Shown piece by piece: positions 1 to 8,550 of a DNA stretch of 64,000 nt. The stretch's first letter is position 1. Every line of letters begins with the position of its first letter. The position numbers were made by a program, and so were the translations under genes. The DNA is from AP-15 sp963789025 (GTDB taxonomy: Bacteria > Pseudomonadota > Alphaproteobacteria > ATCC43930 > CGMCC-115725), in NCBI GenBank assembly GCA_963789025.1, contig CAWBIT010000002.1, positions 56,881-120,880 of the forward strand, read 5' to 3'. A model generated the notes under the pieces. The model saw nothing but the letters and a program-made list of their open reading frames with translations, had not been told where the DNA came from and did no database searches.

Positions 1-918
1 CACTGCTGGCTCTGCGATCACCCGCCGCAGCGCCCGCGCCAGCGCCGCAGCGTCCCCAGCGGGAACCAGCAACCCGGCCTCGCGGGGTACGGTCTCGGGA
101 ATTGCCCCGGCGCTGGTCGCGACGATCGGGAGACCGTGCGCCATCGCTTCCGCGAACGCCATCCCATATCCCTCGTGAAGGGACGGCAACACGAAGAGGT
201 GAGCCGCCCGATAGGCGCGCATCACCACTCGCGGCGGCTGCTCGCCGGCGAGAGTAACGCGCCGACCGAGGCGGGCAGCGGATATCATGCGTCGTATCAA
301 TCTCGCGGTGCCCGGGTCACGGTCGAGCGAGCCGATGCACAGCATCTCCCAGTCGAGGTCACGTAGGCGCGCCAAAGCCGCGACGAGGCATCGATGGCCC
401 TTACGCGGGACCACGCTTGCGACGCAGAGCAACGAGCGAACCGGGCCGCGCCGCGACCGCAAAGGCCGGTCCGGTTCTGCCGTGCCCGGCGGGATCACGA
501 AGATCCGGTCGGGTGGGATACCATGAGCCTCGACCCCGGCAGCGGTCCGTGCGCTGGGACAAACGACGCCGCGGAAGCGCGGCAACGCGGCAGCCTCGAT
601 CCGCCTAAGGCGTTCCGCCGCCGCGCGGGAAAGCCCGGTTTCCTCAGCGAGGGGATGGTGGACGAGCGCGACGAGCCGCAATCGGCGCCAGTGGGCTATG
701 ACCGCCTGTTTGAGATCGGGGAGCGCGAGACCGTCGATTACCGTCGTAGTGCCGTCGTCGAGTTGGGCCAAGGCCGTTTCACGATCACTGGGCGCAAGCT
801 CGATGACCTTTACCGCGTGCCCGCGGGACCTCAGCCCATCGATGATGTGGCGGTCGTAAAGATAACCGCCGGTCAGCTGGTCGAGCCTGCCCGGGACGAC
901 AAAGGCGAGCTCGGTCAT
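1..918 (-). CDS. Glycosyltransferase family 4, partial (runs off left edge)
   Basis: This reading frame is open on the minus strand from an ATG at 918 to the window edge, about 306 codons, so the C-terminus is missing. It looks like a GT-B retaining glycosyltransferase of family 4, which moves a sugar from a nucleotide sugar to an unknown acceptor. The N-terminal half has the Rossmann acceptor side (a TGGYLYDRHI segment near residue 16). The C-terminal half carries the donor-site signature EGYGMAFAEAMAHGLP, including the E-x7-E arrangement typical of GT4. The ATG overlaps the stop of the upstream pterin-synthase homologue (ATGA), so the two are translationally coupled. The sugar and the acceptor cannot be read from the sequence. 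Confidence 0.85.
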   Translation of the reverse strand, partial: MTELAFVVPGRLDQLTGGYLYDRHIIDGLRSRGHAVKVIELAPSDRETALAQLDDGTTTVIDGLALPDLKQAVIAHWRRLRLVALVHHPLAEETGLSRAAAERLRRIEAAALPRFRGVVCPSARTAAGVEAHGIPPDRIFVIPPGTAEPDRPLRSRRGPVRSLLCVASVVPRKGHRCLVAALARLRDLDWEMLCIGSLDRDPGTARLIRRMISAARLGRRVTLAGEQPPRVVMRAYRAAHLFVLPSLHEGYGMAFAEAMAHGLPIVATSAGAIPETVPREAGLLVPAGDAAALARALRRVIAEPAV

Positions 919-1310
919 TCGAGCGCGGCATCATAACAGGCCCAGGCTACCGGGTTTTCGCGCAGAACCACCTTCAGGCTGGCGATGCGCTCGGCGCCGA
1001 GCGCTCCCTCCTTGACCCGCCGCGCCAGCCGCCGGTGGATTTCGCAGGCGAGAAACTCGGTCGTCGTGTTGCGGCCGCGAAACTCCTCCAATTCGTCGAG
1101 GTTGCGGTACTCGAACTCGCCAAGAACCGCCTTCAGCAGATCGAGAGCACGGCCGATGTCGCAGACGATCCCGTCGGCGTCGAGCGAATCGCGACGCAGC
1201 TCGGCTTCCACCACATAGGTCGCCCCGTGCAGCCTCTGCGCCGGACCAAACACCTCGCCGGCCAGGCTGTGGGCGATCATGAAATGATGACTGACGGTAA
1301 TGCTGTACAT
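915..1310 (-). CDS. 6-pyruvoyl-tetrahydropterin synthase / QueD family protein
   Basis: A 131-residue protein of the PTPS/QueD fold, usually a small zinc enzyme acting on dihydroneopterin triphosphate to make 6-pyruvoyl- or 6-carboxytetrahydropterin. The first zinc-ligand region is seen as VSHHFMIAHSLAG near the start, followed by HGATYVVEAEL, which fits the HGHxY motif region, and a conserved acidic stretch NTTTEFLACEI. I chose the internal ATG (MYSITVSHHF) because family members start directly before this strand; the frame is open to 1331. The HGH motif reads HGA here, so a ligand may differ from classical QueD. It is coupled to the glycosyltransferase and lies downstream of a BchC-like dehydrogenase, not beside queuosine genes, so a queuosine role is doubtful. 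Confidence 0.82.
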   Translation of the reverse strand: MYSITVSHHFMIAHSLAGEVFGPAQRLHGATYVVEAELRRDSLDADGIVCDIGRALDLLKAVLGEFEYRNLDELEEFRGRNTTTEFLACEIHRRLARRVKEGALGAERIASLKVVLRENPVAWACYDAALE

Positions 1311-1338
1311 ACCGTTACCTCGCCAAAGCACTAAAAGT

Positions 1339-1463
1339 CGTCATTCCGGGATGCCCCAACGGGGCAGGCCCGGAAACCATGAACTCGGACTGATACGTCA
1401 TTCCCCACGGCCGGTGTTCATAGGTTCCGGGCTCGGGGGCTGCGCCCCGCGCCCCGGAATGAC
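1339..1463. repeat. Dispersed palindromic repeat, family C, copy 1
   Basis: The block has near-inverted outer arms (GTCATTCCGGG at the left, CCCCGGAATGAC at the right) and inner arms built on CCATGAAC and GTTCATAGG. A second copy in the same orientation lies at 4513-4635. It fills the gap between the BchC-like gene and the PTPS homologue and could fold into a long hairpin in RNA. Confidence 0.8.
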
Positions 1464-1483
1464 CACGATTTTGGCATCATCTC

Positions 1484-2455
1484 TCAGTCGTACCGAAGGG
1501 TGTGACACAGCACGCCTGCTGCTGATGCCGCGAGCCGCGGCATCAATTCGGGCAGGGCAGAAAATTCGGTTTCGCCGGAGAGCAGGGTATCGAACACAGG
1601 GTCGCGCAGCAGCGAAAGGGCGAGCGTCAGGCGGCGCCGGCGCGACCAGCGCGGCGATCGGCCCACTGAAACCGAACCTACCTGCGACGAACGCAAAGTC
1701 AGGCGGCGCGAATGAAAGGCGCCGCCGAGTTCGAGCGGCACAATTCGGGTGCCATACCAGCTCATCTCGAGCACCATCGCCTCGAAGCCGGCGATCGTCA
1801 GCGCGTTGGCGAGCCCGGCGGGTGATCCGCTCGCATGGACAACCAGATCGGCCTCGTGAGATGCCGTCTCCGGGGTCGCAAAATGGCAGCCAAAGGCGTG
1901 AGCGATCGCTTCGCGGGTCGGATCGATGTCGATCAGCTCGACCTCGGCGCCCGGCAATCGCGCCGCGAGCGCGGCGACAAGACAGCCGACAACGCCGGCG
2001 CCGATCACCGCGATGCGGTCTCCCGGACCCGGCGCCGCATCCCACATCGCATTGATCGCCGTTTCCATGTTGGCGGCGAGCGCCGCGCGCCGGTCCGGAA
2101 CCGTGTCGGGAACATCGACGACGGCCTCCAGCGGCACGATGAACCGGTCCTGGTGGGGATGCAGACAGAACACCCGGCGTCCGAGCGCCTCGGCCGGACC
2201 GTCCTCGACGATGCCCACCGCCGAATAGCCGTATTTGACCGGCCCTGGGAACTCGCCCTCCTGGAACGGACAGCGCATCCGCCGCCATTCGCTCTCCGGG
2301 ACTTCGCCGCGGAAAACGAGGGTTTCGGTGCCTCTGCTGATCGCACTTCGGAGCGCCCGGATCAGCAGCTCGCCGGGAGCCGGCGATCGCAACCGCTGCG
2401 CCCTGATTTCGCCATGGCCCGGCGCCGTCACCCAAAACGCCCGCGCCTCAACCAC
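1484..2455 (-). CDS. BchC-like zinc-free alcohol dehydrogenase (MDR superfamily)
   Basis: A 323-residue medium-chain dehydrogenase/reductase starting at GTG. It has the SAISRGTETLVFRG segment characteristic of the branch that includes BchC (the bacteriochlorophyllide hydroxyethyl dehydrogenase), where the usual catalytic zinc ligands are not conserved. The nucleotide-binding glycine motif is VIGAGVVGCLVA around residue 150, followed by an acidic residue (LIDID) suggesting NAD preference. The structural-zinc cysteine cluster of classical ADHs is absent. No other photosynthesis genes are nearby, so bacteriochlorophyll synthesis is unlikely. It is first in a minus-strand series with the PTPS and glycosyltransferase genes, separated from them by a 174-bp gap holding a repeat. 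Substrate unknown. Confidence 0.8.
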   Translation of the reverse strand: MVEARAFWVTAPGHGEIRAQRLRSPAPGELLIRALRSAISRGTETLVFRGEVPESEWRRMRCPFQEGEFPGPVKYGYSAVGIVEDGPAEALGRRVFCLHPHQDRFIVPLEAVVDVPDTVPDRRAALAANMETAINAMWDAAPGPGDRIAVIGAGVVGCLVAALAARLPGAEVELIDIDPTREAIAHAFGCHFATPETASHEADLVVHASGSPAGLANALTIAGFEAMVLEMSWYGTRIVPLELGGAFHSRRLTLRSSQVGSVSVGRSPRWSRRRRLTLALSLLRDPVFDTLLSGETEFSALPELMPRLAASAAGVLCHTLRYD

Positions 2456-2550
2456 GGGAATAAACCCGGTGGCGGAAGGGTCTGACGGACGGCCGCTTGT
2501 TCATCAAGTCCCGGCAGGGCACGATCGCCAGATACACCGAAGCCACTGAT

Positions 2551-3316
2551 ATGTCGACCGGGATCACCTCGCCTTCACCCTCGCCGGCCGCGCTCCTTCG
2601 CGAGGCGCGCTCGGTTTTCACGCGCGCGTTCGTGCTCGCCCTGGTGGCAATTCCGCTGCCGGTGTTCGGCGGAGCGATCAGCACCGTTCCCGCGCTGAGC
2701 GGCCTTGCGCTGTTCGCCGGCCTGCTCTTCGCCGTCGAGCGCGGGCTCGCCGCGCATCATCCTCATCCCCGGCTCGGCACGGCGAACCGGATCACGCTCG
2801 TCAGGGCGGCAATTGCCTGCCTGATCGCAGCACGAGCGATCGAGCCGGCACCGCTCGAACTCGCCGGAAAGATGGCTCCTTGCCGCGATTGCCTGGACCG
2901 CGCTGATGCTCGACGGCGCCGACGGGTGGGCGGCCCGGCGCCAGGGACTGGCTTCCGCCTTTGGCGCGCGTTTCGACCTGGAGGTCGATGCGTTTGCCAT
3001 CCTCGTGCTCGCGATAACCGTCGTAAAGGCGCAGGCCGCTCCTCATTGGGTGCTCGCGATCGGCGGCATGCGTTATCTTTACCTCGCCGCGGCGCTGGCC
3101 TTTCCGCTGTTGCGCCGGCCGTTGCCGCCGCGGCGGGTCGCCGACCGGCGCCGCAAGACGATTGCCGTCGTCCAGAGCGTCGGCCTGATGATCGCGTTGG
3201 TGCCCGTGACTTCGGCGGGCTGGGCTGCAGTCACTTGCGCCGCAGCGCTCGGGCTTCTGGTCTACTCATTTGCGGCCGATATTGTCATTCTGCTGTCCAC
3301 TCGGCTGCATAGGTGA
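2551..3316 (+). pseudogene. CDP-alcohol phosphatidyltransferase, frameshifted
   Basis: Two overlapping frames together encode one membrane protein. The first (ATG at 2551) gives hydrophobic segments and TANRITLVRAA, the usual stretch before the active site, then loses coding sense near 2870. The second resumes with WLLAAIAWTALMLDGADGWAA and holds the full CDP-OH-P transferase signature D-x2-DGxxAR-x8-G-x3-D-x3-D at about 2912-2990. A single extra base in the run GGAAAGATGG around 2867-2876 explains the change of frame. Intact members join a CDP-activated lipid to an alcohol in the inner membrane. Either the gene is recently dead or this is an assembly or sequencing error; the downstream half is well conserved. 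It lies divergent from the BchC-like gene and 67 bp before the RibA-like gene. Confidence 0.75.
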
Positions 3317-3383
3317 GGTCGAATAAGGTTGCTGGCGCGAGCCGCGTTGCGTCATATGATGCGGGGCGGCGAGGAGATAGAGA

Positions 3384-4490
3384 GTGCTCGAGCCCAGGAC
3401 GCCTGCACAGCCATCACTTGGCGAGGCCATCACTGCGCTGCGCCGCGGAGAGCCGGTGCTGATCCGCGACGACGAGATCAACGTTCTTGCGGTCGCCGCC
3501 GAGCTGGCGACCGAGGAAAACCTGCAGCGGCTGCGTCAAATCTCGCGCGCCCCGGCCCGGGTGGTTCTGACACGCCGGCGGGCCGTAGCGCTCGGCCTTG
3601 CTGCGCGCGACGAATTGTCAGGTGCGTTGACAATCTCCGTCTCGGAGGAATTGCCTGCGGCGGTGATCCGCAACCTCGCCGATCCCGGAGCATCGCTCGG
3701 CGCGGAGCCGCCTGGTTTCGGCCCCGAGCCGCTCCCCGCCAAAGGCGGTGCGCTCGCCGCGGTGGCTTTGGCAAAGCTCGCGTCACTGCTGCCCGCAGCG
3801 CTCGTGTTGCGCGCCGGCAAGAGCGAGGCGGCGTTTTTCGCACACCGCGGAGATCTGGCGGTCATCGATGCCGCCTCCGTGTTCAAGCGTGACGCGGCGA
3901 CCGCCGGTCTCGAGCGTGTCGCCGAGGCGCGCGTCCCGCTCGCCGATGCCGAGAACGCGCGTCTCATCGCATTTCGCCCGCGCGATGGCGGCCTCGAACA
4001 TCTCGCGATCCTGATCGGCTCGCCCGATCCGTCAGCACCGGTTTTGGTGCGGCTGCATTCGGAGTGCTTTACCGGCGACCTGCTCGCCAGCCTGCGCTGC
4101 GACTGCGGCGACCAGCTGCGCGGCGGGATCGCGGCGATCGCCGGGGCCGGCGGCGGCGTGCTGCTCTATCTCGCGCAGGAAGGACGCGGCATCGGGCTCG
4201 TCAACAAGCTGCGCGCCTATCGGCTGCAGGATGCCGGTTTCGACACACTCGACGCCAACGAGCAGCTGGGGTTCGACGCCGACGAGCGGGTCTATCTGCC
4301 TGCTGCGGAAATGTTGCGGCAGCTCGGTTTCGGCACTGTCCGGCTGTTGACCAACAATCCGGACAAAGTGATTGCCCTCGAACGCTACGGCATCCGTGTC
4401 GCCGAGCGCGTGCCGCACGTCTTCCCGTCAAACGGCCACAACGAGCGGTATCTCCGCACCAAAGCAACCCGCAGCGGCCATTTTCTCTAG
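3384..4490 (+). CDS. ribA: GTP cyclohydrolase II with degenerate RibB-like N-terminal domain
   Basis: A 368-residue protein starting at GTG behind a GAGGAG Shine-Dalgarno. The C-terminal 200 residues are a GTP cyclohydrolase II, which opens GTP to 2,5-diamino-6-ribosylamino-4-pyrimidinone phosphate, the first step of riboflavin synthesis. The zinc triad is seen as C-x10-C-x-C in CFTGDLLASLRCDCGDQL, followed by the catalytic EGRGIGLVNKLRAY. The first 165 residues align by eye with 3,4-dihydroxy-2-butanone-4-phosphate synthase (GEPVLIRDDE, AAELATEENL) but lack the DRENEGD active-site string, so this half is probably inactive. The neighbours are a CDP-alcohol transferase and pterin-like genes, not other rib genes; ribH is 57 kb away with its own riboswitch. 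It could serve a pathway other than riboflavin. Confidence 0.88.
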   Translation: MLEPRTPAQPSLGEAITALRRGEPVLIRDDEINVLAVAAELATEENLQRLRQISRAPARVVLTRRRAVALGLAARDELSGALTISVSEELPAAVIRNLADPGASLGAEPPGFGPEPLPAKGGALAAVALAKLASLLPAALVLRAGKSEAAFFAHRGDLAVIDAASVFKRDAATAGLERVAEARVPLADAENARLIAFRPRDGGLEHLAILIGSPDPSAPVLVRLHSECFTGDLLASLRCDCGDQLRGGIAAIAGAGGGVLLYLAQEGRGIGLVNKLRAYRLQDAGFDTLDANEQLGFDADERVYLPAAEMLRQLGFGTVRLLTNNPDKVIALERYGIRVAERVPHVFPSNGHNERYLRTKATRSGHFL

Positions 4491-4512
4491 CTCCGGGTTC
4501 GTAACTGAACAG

Positions 4513-4635
4513 GTCATTCCGGGACGGCCGGTAGGCCGGGCCCGGAAGCCATGAACACCGGCTCATGCCGAAAGATCATCGGCCGGTGTTCATAGGTTCC
4601 GGGCTCGCGGGCTTCGCCGCGCGCCCCGGAACGAC
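4513..4635. repeat. Dispersed palindromic repeat, family C, copy 2
   Basis: Same arms and order as the block at 1339-1463: GTCATTCCGGG, then ATGAACACCGG, then CCGGTGTTCATAGG, then GCGCCCCGGAACGAC. It lies between convergent ribA and yggS, where it could act as a bidirectional transcription stop. Confidence 0.8.
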
Positions 4636-4641
4636 GGTGGA

Positions 4642-5319
4642 TCAATCCCCGTTACCGCGGGAGCCGAAGATTGCGGTGCCGACGCGGACATGGGTGGCGC
4701 CGAAGCGGATCGCTTTCTCGAAATCGGCGCTCATGCCCATGCTGAGGACCCGCAGGTCGTTGCGCCGGGCGATCTCGCGTAGCAGCGCGAAATGCGGGGC
4801 CGGTTCCTCGTCGAGCGGCGGTACGCACATCAGCCCAATGATCGGGAGGTCGAGCCGCTCCCGGCACTCGAGGATAAACCCGTCCGCATCGGCTGGTATG
4901 ATCCCTGCCTTTTGCGGTTCCTCCCCGGTGTTGACCTCGATCAGGCAGGGCGGCCGGCGACCGGTATGCTCCATCTCCCTGCCCATAGCCTGTGCGAGCC
5001 GCAGCCGGTCGACGCTCTCGATCACATCGAAACCCGCGACCGCGTCGCGCACCTTGTTGGTCTGCAGTGGGCCGATCAGATGCAGCGCGAGGTTGGGAAA
5101 TTCCTCCCGCAGCTCCGGATATTTCCCCTGCGCCTCCTGGACCCGGTTCTCGCCGAACGCGCGATGCCCCGCCATCAGCGCCTGCCGCACGCTCGCGGCG
5201 GGATGGGTCTTGCTGACAGCTACGAGCGTCACGCTTTCGGGCGCCCGGTCCGCCGCCCGTGCCGCCGTTGCGATCCGTTCCCGGACGGCGGCGAGATTGG
5301 CAGCGATAACCCCTTCCAT
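4642..5319 (-). CDS. yggS: YggS/PLPBP family pyridoxal phosphate homeostasis protein
   Basis: A 225-residue single-domain PLP-binding protein of the alanine-racemase-like fold-III TIM barrel. The PLP lysine lies in LVAVSKTHPAASVRQA, followed by GENRVQEAQGKYP and HLIGPLQTNKVR, all hallmark strings of the family. The C-terminal phosphate-binding region is LSMGMSADFEKAIRFGATHVRVG. Members balance intracellular PLP and amino-acid pools and are not known to catalyse a specific reaction. The frame is open far upstream, but I chose the ATG at 5319 because it has a good Shine-Dalgarno (GGAATGGAG) and fits family length. An alternative ATG at 5364 would overlap the divergent DUF3576 gene. Confidence 0.92.
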   Translation of the reverse strand: MEGVIAANLAAVRERIATAARAADRAPESVTLVAVSKTHPAASVRQALMAGHRAFGENRVQEAQGKYPELREEFPNLALHLIGPLQTNKVRDAVAGFDVIESVDRLRLAQAMGREMEHTGRRPPCLIEVNTGEEPQKAGIIPADADGFILECRERLDLPIIGLMCVPPLDEEPAPHFALLREIARRNDLRVLSMGMSADFEKAIRFGATHVRVGTAIFGSRGNGD

Positions 5320-5349
5320 AGCAGCTCCATTCCTGGCAAAGATCGCTCG

Positions 5350-5916
5350 ATGTCGGTCACTCATTACCGCGCCTCGGCCGCCCTTGCCGCAAGTCTTTCG
5401 TTGGCGCTCGCCAGCTGCGCGGCGAGCCCCCCGGCTGAACCGCGTGTGGGGGAGCAGCCCAGCGCGGCTGAGACCCAGAAGGCGGCATCGAGCGAGCCCG
5501 AGGGCATCGACACCGAAGCGACGATCTGGACGGTGCTCGGTCTCGCCAAGAAGGAATCCGTCAAGGATCCCGGGCCGCAGACCGGCCGGACGGTAAGCCC
5601 AATTCTGTGGCAAGCGGCGCACGACACGCTCGATTTCGTCAAATACGCCTCGGAAGATCCGCTGACCGGCTCGATCGTCACCGACTGGTACTCACCACCG
5701 GGCAACCCTAATGTCCGGTACCGGGTCAATGTCTTTATCCTGTCCCGGGCGTTGCATTCCGATTCGCTGAGCGTGACGGTCGATCGCCAGCAGCAATCGG
5801 CCGACGGCCAGTGGGCCGAGACGACGATTGCGAGGCAGGTCGAGACCGATCTCGAAAACGCGATCCTCAGCCGGGCGCGGCAGCTGAAGCGCGCGTGGGC
5901 GGCGCCGCCGAGTTGA
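5350..5916 (+). CDS. DUF3576 family lipoprotein
   Basis: A 188-residue protein with a type II signal peptide: a basic start, a hydrophobic core and the lipobox LASC at residues 20-23. After a low-complexity linker (about residues 24-50) comes a conserved domain that includes WTVLGLAKKESVKDPGP and TGSIVTDWYSPPGNPNVRY. That domain is typical of the alphaproteobacterial DUF3576 family, whose members are predicted outer-membrane lipoproteins of unknown function commonly found just before leuS. Its start codon is only 30 bp from the divergent yggS start, and the stop is 68 bp before the leuS ATG. Co-transcription with leuS-lptE-holA is likely. Confidence 0.85.
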   Translation: MSVTHYRASAALAASLSLALASCAASPPAEPRVGEQPSAAETQKAASSEPEGIDTEATIWTVLGLAKKESVKDPGPQTGRTVSPILWQAAHDTLDFVKYASEDPLTGSIVTDWYSPPGNPNVRYRVNVFILSRALHSDSLSVTVDRQQQSADGQWAETTIARQVETDLENAILSRARQLKRAWAAPPS

Positions 5917-5984
5917 AAACGCCGTCTCGGGAGGCAGGCGAAACCGGCTTGCAGGCGGGCCGAAGCGTGGCCAGATCCCTAACC

Positions 5985-8546
5985 ATGTCGCGATACAATT
6001 TCCGCGAAAGCGAAGCAAAATGGCAGCGCATCTGGCGTGAGCGGCAACTCTTCGAGGTCGCGGCGGCGCCGGGGCGCCCGAAATACTACGTCCTCGAGAT
6101 GTTCCCGTATCCGTCCGGCAAGCTGCATGTCGGGCATGTGCGGAACTACACGATGGGCGATCTGGTCGCACGGTATCGCCGCGCCCAGGGCTTCAATGTT
6201 CTGCACCCCATGGGATGGGATGCTTTCGGCCTTCCCGCCGAAAATGCGGCGATCGCCGAGAAGATCCATCCGGCGGTCTGGACGTGCGAAAACATCGCGA
6301 CGATGCGGGCGCAGCTCCAGCGCATGGGGTTCGCCTACGACTGGTCGCGCGAGGTCGCGACCTGTCACCCGGAATATTACCGCCACGAACAGAAGATGTT
6401 TCTCGACTTCCTCGAGGCTGGGCTCGCCTATCGCAAGGAATCGTGGGTCAACTGGGACCCGGTCGAGAACACCGTTCTCGCCAATGAGCAAGTGATCGAC
6501 GGACGCGGCTGGCGATCGGACGCGGTTGTCGAAAAGCGGCTGCTGTCGCAATGGTTTCTGCGTATCACCGCCTTCACCGAAGAACTGCTCGACGCGCTCC
6601 CCCGGCTCGAACGCTGGCCCGAGCGGGTGCGGCTGATGCAGGAGAACTGGATCGGCCGTTCCGATGGCGCCCGCGTGTCTTTCAAGGTCGCCGATGGGGA
6701 TGAAGGCATCGAGGTCTTTACGACGCGCCAGGATACGCTGTTCGGTGCCTCGTTCGTCGCGCTTTCGCCCAGCCATCCGCTGGCCCTGCGTCTGGCCGAG
6801 AAGGATCCGGATCTCGCCGCCTTCATCGCCGAATGCAACCGTCGGGGCACCAGCGAAGCGGTCATCGAAGCCGCCGAGAAGCGGGGCTATCGTACCGGTC
6901 TCGAAGCGGTGCACCCGTTCGACGAGAACCGGCGGGTCCCGATCTATGTCGCCAATTTCGTGCTGATGGAATACGGCACCGGAGCGATCTTCGGCTGTCC
7001 GGCGCATGATCAGCGCGACCTCGAATTTGCCCGCAAATACGGGCTGCCGGTCATTCCTGTCGTCCTACCGCCGGGCGAGGACGCCGCCACATTTGCGATC
7101 GGCGACACCGCCTACTTCGACGACGGAACTCTGATAAATTCCGCCTTCCTCGATGGTCTCGCGGTTGCGGAAGCGAAGCGGGCTGCCGGCGAGCGGCTCG
7201 AAAAGCTCGGGCGCGGCGAGCGCACTACGGTTTACCGGCTGCGCGACTGGGGTGTTTCCCGCCAGCGTTACTGGGGCTGCCCGATTCCGGTCATCCATTG
7301 TCGCGTTTGCGGCATCGTGCCGGTACCCGCGAGCGACCTGCCGGTCGAGCTGCCGCAAGATGTCACCTTCGAGGTCCCCGGCAATCCGCTCGATCACCAT
7401 CCGACCTGGAAATATGTCGCTTGCCCGCGCTGCGGCGGGTCGGCTCAACGCGAGACCGATACGTTCGACGTGTTTTTCGAATCATCTTGGTATTTCTTGC
7501 GTTTCTGTTCGGCTCGCGCCCCGGTCGCGTTCGACCGCGAGGCTGTCGATTATTGGATGCCGGTTGATCAATACATCGGCGGCATCGAGCACGCGGTTCT
7601 TCACCTGCTCTACTCGCGGTTTTTCACCCGCGCCCTGAAGCATTGCGGCTATCTCGATCTCGAAGAGCCGTTTGCCGGGCTGTTCACGCAAGGCATGGTC
7701 TGTCACGAGACCTACCAAAACGAGAGCAGAGATTGGATTTTTCCCGAAGAAGTAGAGATAGGCGACGAGGGGCGTCTGGTCGACCTGGCTGGCCGGCCGG
7801 TAACGGCGGGTCGGCACGAAAAGATGAGCAAGTCCAAGAAGAACGTCGTCGGCCTTGACGCGATCGTCGATACCTACGGCGCCGACACGGCGCGTCTCTA
7901 TCTGTTGTCCGACAGCCCGCCGGAACGCGATCTCGAATGGACCGAGACCGGGATCGAAGGGATCTGGCGCTATGTCAACCGGCTCTGGCGGATGGTCAGC
8001 GAACCTTCTGTCCCGCTCGCGGCGCCCGGTTCCCCGATGCCCGCCGCGCTGCCGCCGGGCCTCGCCGCAACTCGCCGGGTGACGCACAAGACGATCGCCG
8101 CGGTAACCGACGATCTCGACAAATTCCGCTTTAATCGCGCCGTCGCGCGGATCCGCGAGCTGACCAACACGCTCGAAGAGCTCCCGTCGTCCGAGCCCGG
8201 CGCACCGGAGGTGCTTCGCGAGGGTCTAGAAACCCTGGCCCGGCTGCTCGGACCGATGATGCCCCATCTCGCCGAGGAAATGTGGCAGACGCTCGGCGGC
8301 GAAGGCCTGCTCGCCGACCAGCCCTGGCCCGTTGCCGATCCGCAGTTGACGCGCGACGAGCAAGTAACGATCGCGATCCAGGTCAACGGCAAGCTGCGCG
8401 GCACGCTCGAAATCCCGCGGGATATGGACAAAGCTGCTGTCGAGAACGCCGCCCTGGAATTGCCACAGGTAACACGCTGGCTCGAAGGGCGACCGCCGCG
8501 CAAGGTCGTCGTGGTGCCGAACCGCATCATCAATATCGTCGCGTGA
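5985..8546 (+). CDS. leuS: Leucyl-tRNA synthetase
   Basis: An 853-residue class Ia aminoacyl-tRNA synthetase that charges tRNA-Leu in the cytoplasm. The HIGH-type motif appears in FPYPSGKLHVGHVRNYT (about residue 45) and the KMSKS loop in EKMSKSKKNVVGLDAI. Between them lies the CP1 editing domain with the threonine-rich FTTRQDTLFGA and the GTGAIFGCPAHDQRD string. A zinc-knuckle-like CRVCGIVPVPA and CPRCGGSAQRETD insert is present. The C-terminal domain ends RKVVVVPNRIINIVA. The frame extends upstream to 5811, but ATG 5985 (MSRYNFRES) is the family start. It is immediately followed by repeat DNA and lptE. Confidence 0.98.
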   Translation: MSRYNFRESEAKWQRIWRERQLFEVAAAPGRPKYYVLEMFPYPSGKLHVGHVRNYTMGDLVARYRRAQGFNVLHPMGWDAFGLPAENAAIAEKIHPAVWTCENIATMRAQLQRMGFAYDWSREVATCHPEYYRHEQKMFLDFLEAGLAYRKESWVNWDPVENTVLANEQVIDGRGWRSDAVVEKRLLSQWFLRITAFTEELLDALPRLERWPERVRLMQENWIGRSDGARVSFKVADGDEGIEVFTTRQDTLFGASFVALSPSHPLALRLAEKDPDLAAFIAECNRRGTSEAVIEAAEKRGYRTGLEAVHPFDENRRVPIYVANFVLMEYGTGAIFGCPAHDQRDLEFARKYGLPVIPVVLPPGEDAATFAIGDTAYFDDGTLINSAFLDGLAVAEAKRAAGERLEKLGRGERTTVYRLRDWGVSRQRYWGCPIPVIHCRVCGIVPVPASDLPVELPQDVTFEVPGNPLDHHPTWKYVACPRCGGSAQRETDTFDVFFESSWYFLRFCSARAPVAFDREAVDYWMPVDQYIGGIEHAVLHLLYSRFFTRALKHCGYLDLEEPFAGLFTQGMVCHETYQNESRDWIFPEEVEIGDEGRLVDLAGRPVTAGRHEKMSKSKKNVVGLDAIVDTYGADTARLYLLSDSPPERDLEWTETGIEGIWRYVNRLWRMVSEPSVPLAAPGSPMPAALPPGLAATRRVTHKTIAAVTDDLDKFRFNRAVARIRELTNTLEELPSSEPGAPEVLREGLETLARLLGPMMPHLAEEMWQTLGGEGLLADQPWPVADPQLTRDEQVTIAIQVNGKLRGTLEIPRDMDKAAVENAALELPQVTRWLEGRPPRKVVVVPNRIINIVA

Positions 8547-8550
8547 GGCT

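Noticed and set aside
1398..2435. 345-codon minus-strand frame within the BchC-like gene
   Set aside because: Same strand, other frame; arginine/glycine-rich shadow, while the called frame has a clear Rossmann motif.
4565..5596. 343-codon plus-strand frame over yggS
   Set aside because: Antisense of yggS; serine/arginine-rich with no family features.
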